Shown piece by piece: positions 62,064 to 64,000 of a DNA stretch of 64,000 nt. Below the pieces are notes generated by a model. It worked only from the letters and a program-made list of their open reading frames with translations, searched no databases and was not told the origin of the DNA. The DNA comes from Chlorops oryzae (Eukaryota; Arthropoda; Insecta; Diptera; Chloropidae). The position numbers were made by a program, and so were the translations under genes. The stretch covers positions 97,273,848 through 97,337,847 of the forward strand of contig CM035807.1 of the NCBI GenBank assembly GCA_020466095.1, given 5' to 3'. Position 1 is the stretch's first letter; each line of letters begins with the position of its first letter.

Positions 62064-63086
62064 ATGTCCGGGGGAAATTATTTGTTTTTGACTGTACTCA
62101 TATATGTGTTAATATCTCCGAACAATGGCCAGCCGCTACAAGAAACCAATAATAACGATATTAATGAATATTATAAAACACTCGCTCGTTCAGGCGCGCT
62201 GGAGGCACATCCAATGATGAAGTATGTTGCATCACTCAAGTTCAAAAGTGACATATCATACGAAACAACATATACCCACAATCATATATGTGCAGGAATT
62301 ATCATAACCGAACGAGCAGTTGTAACCGCTGCACATTGTCTGTTCGGAAAAGGGTGAGAAAGTTTATTTGAAAAACCAATTTTTTCCTAATGTTGTCTCT
62401 TACACGCAAACAGCACAGAGATATTTGATCCGGATGATCTAGAGATTGTGGCTGGTTTTTCCCTGGGTACATTCGAAGATAAATATTTGCAAACGGTTCC
62501 GGTACGAAAGACCATAATGTATCCAAATTATTTGCCAATGACCTATACGGACGATTTGGCTATTGTCATAACTGCAGAACCATTCGATATCATTGAAGGT
62601 CGATTGGAAATAGCACTTATTCCTGATAGTCCAGTTATGCCGAATCAACGATGCTCTGTTCTGGGTTTCGTCAATGCTCAGTTCAAGAATACGAAATTAA
62701 CGCATATCCTGGAAGATGAAATCAAAGTGTGGCCAGCAAATTCTTGCTATGAATTTTTGCAAAATAATGGCATGGATAAAAAGGGAAAATACTGTGGCGG
62801 CGACCATCAAAGCACAAAATCCGGTATGAAGTGCACAGACATAGGTAGCGAACCAATGATTTGTAATGACAATGCGTACGGATTGTTATTAATGAATATT
62901 GGTTGTGATGCCTCCACCGGGTACACGGGAATCTATCTCCATTTGCCGTTTTATAAAAACTGGCTCTCCTCGCACGTCGAAGGTCGAACACTCTTGACAA
63001 GCTCACAAGGTCGTCGGTCACTTGAATTTTCAAAAATCATGGCAATGGTCTCTGGACTAATAATCCTCCTACAGGTAGCCCTGTAA
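62064..63086 (+). CDS. Secreted serine protease homologue (non-catalytic S1 fold)
   Basis: Two exons, 62064-62353 and 62414-63086, give 320 residues. The start has a fly-like CAAAC context. Residues 1-22 are a signal peptide. The S1 fold follows: TAAHC with His91 (chymotrypsin 57) and DDLAIV with Asp144 (102). The serine loop is CTDIGSEPMIC (237-247), where GDSGGP is expected, so position 195 is Gly241 and the oxyanion Gly193 and Asp194 are also lost. Eight cysteines fit the four classic pairs: 76-92, 177-247, 208-224 and 237-261. No R-IVGG activation site is seen. Trp280 marks the last helix. After it come 40 extra residues ending in a hydrophobic stretch (305-320) right at the stop, as in GPI-anchor signals or a membrane tail. 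Such homologues act as decoys, cofactors or seminal-fluid proteins in insects. Which role applies here is unknown. Confidence 0.9.
62354..62413 (+). other. 60-bp intron of the protease homologue gene
   Basis: Donor AAGG/GTGAGA and acceptor ACGCAAACAG/C. Removing it joins GG and C into Gly97 and keeps the frame open to the stop at 63084-63086. Without splicing the frame stops at TGA 62355-62357. It is a phase 2 intron, six codons after the histidine. Confidence 0.9.
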
Positions 63087-64000
63087 AGGCTTACAAAATT
63101 TTTGTTGTTTATAAAAAATAGTTATGTTTTCCCGATGTGTGTGAGACTAATTTTTGTAATTACAACCAAAAAGAAAAAAAAAAACCACCTTCCTTTTTCA
63201 ACATCATAATAATCATAAAAATCTCACACCGAACGAACCTCTTATGACTGTGATAAATGGTATATCAAGTGGACTTTTTGTTTCACATCATGTCTGACCC
63301 CATGTGTGACAGCCATTGCTAAGGTAGGTGTGTAATAGTCATTTCCAAAAAAGAAAAGGGGTTGTTCCAGTACAGCCCAATTGTATACGCTGTCAGGCCG
63401 AACTTGAACGTTTGTGGTTGCTCATCGCTCGATTATATTCTTAGCTTCCACCGCAGAAGACCCCCAACACAATGGCACCACATAAAACAGTGGGCGTTTT
63501 TAATCAATTTGTAGCTTCTCGTATGAGTCCTTTTTTTCCCCCAGTACTCGGCATGACTATGATGTCCATAGTTGCCCTTAATACATTAAACCTTCCTTGA
63601 CCTGCTATCTTATTAAGTTGAAAGGTAGCATTTTGCGGTTTCATTCACTGCTGCAATTTGTAATGTGTAAAATGCTCTTTCATTATTAATAGACACTGAC
63701 CGAAATTGTTTTGGACAAGTTACCCTTTTCGGAAGAACATTTCTATAGTGCTTCGAATTGTTCGTCTAGCCTCAAAAGTTGATATGAAATTGATTTGAAG
63801 TGACATGTTCTCATGCTCTCATGTTGGATGTATAGCAACACAGTGGAGCGATTCTGGAATCAATTTTCAACTTGAAGTCACAGCGGCCGTGATTGGCAAT
63901 TTAGGTAATCTTCAAGTCACGATGGACGTGATGAGCTAAGTTTTTGTTTCCGAATAATTCACGTGCCACTCGTCGGTAGCTTGCGATAATTTGCGCAGAA
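63087..64000. other. 3' flank, no further gene seen
   Basis: No canonical AATAAA is seen soon after the stop. The variant TATAAA at 63110-63115, followed by the GT-rich GATGTGTGTGAG at 63135-63146, could serve as the polyadenylation signal of the protease homologue gene. The rest is AT-rich non-coding DNA. Confidence 0.5.

Overview
The window looks like intronic and intergenic DNA from a higher fly (Diptera: Brachycera). The evidence is AT-rich non-coding sequence, a 60-bp intron with GT..AG ends, an insect TCAGTT initiator in front of a candidate first exon, and many short microsatellites. It is also dense in hAT, piggyBac-like, PIF/Harbinger-like and pogo-like miniature elements. The TACA and TACC tracts are the kind often seen in fruit-fly (tephritid) assemblies, but I cannot fix the family or species.

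Only one protein gene is firmly supported. It lies at 62064-63086 (+) and has two exons and 320 codons. It encodes a secreted trypsin-fold protein that keeps the His and Asp of the triad and all four trypsin disulfide pairs but has lost the catalytic Ser, so it is a serine protease homologue. It has a signal peptide and a C-terminal hydrophobic tail that may direct GPI anchoring. Near the left end, 2021-2247 (+) looks like a promoter plus first exon: an initiator, a 5' leader with a start-stop uORF, a possible MTEIK start and a strong GTAAGA donor. If that is right, much of the window is the first intron of a long gene whose other exons I cannot see.

From left to right: 1-2020 is upstream DNA with one inverted-repeat element (1372-1537). 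2021-2247 is the candidate promoter and exon. 4144-5550 holds a GAAC microsatellite and a 0.55-kb almost pure purine (GA) tract. 11420-12056 is a cluster of three miniature elements. 13561-15465 is a diverged direct duplication of about 0.7 kb. 16612-18373 has two hAT pieces, one with a perfect 8-bp target duplication and a decayed transposase C-terminus. 22.1 and 30.6 kb carry two copies of one tRNA-derived SINE in opposite orientations. 26720-27463 is a second hAT element with exact TSD, and a pogo-like element lies inside it. 27.8-35.2 kb is rich in miniature elements with identifiable TSDs. 35.2-50.1 kb is nearly featureless apart from microsatellites. 50.2-50.8 and 55.4-55.8 kb carry two ATCGATAG arrays from one element family. 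59.3-61.6 kb has three more repeat pieces, and 62-63.1 kb is the serine protease homologue.

I found no bacterial-type system, CRISPR array, rRNA, tRNA gene or complete transposase. The most unusual sequences are the CGATAG arrays, which densely repeat the core of known fly DREF/BEAF-32 sites, and the non-catalytic, possibly membrane-tethered protease homologue.
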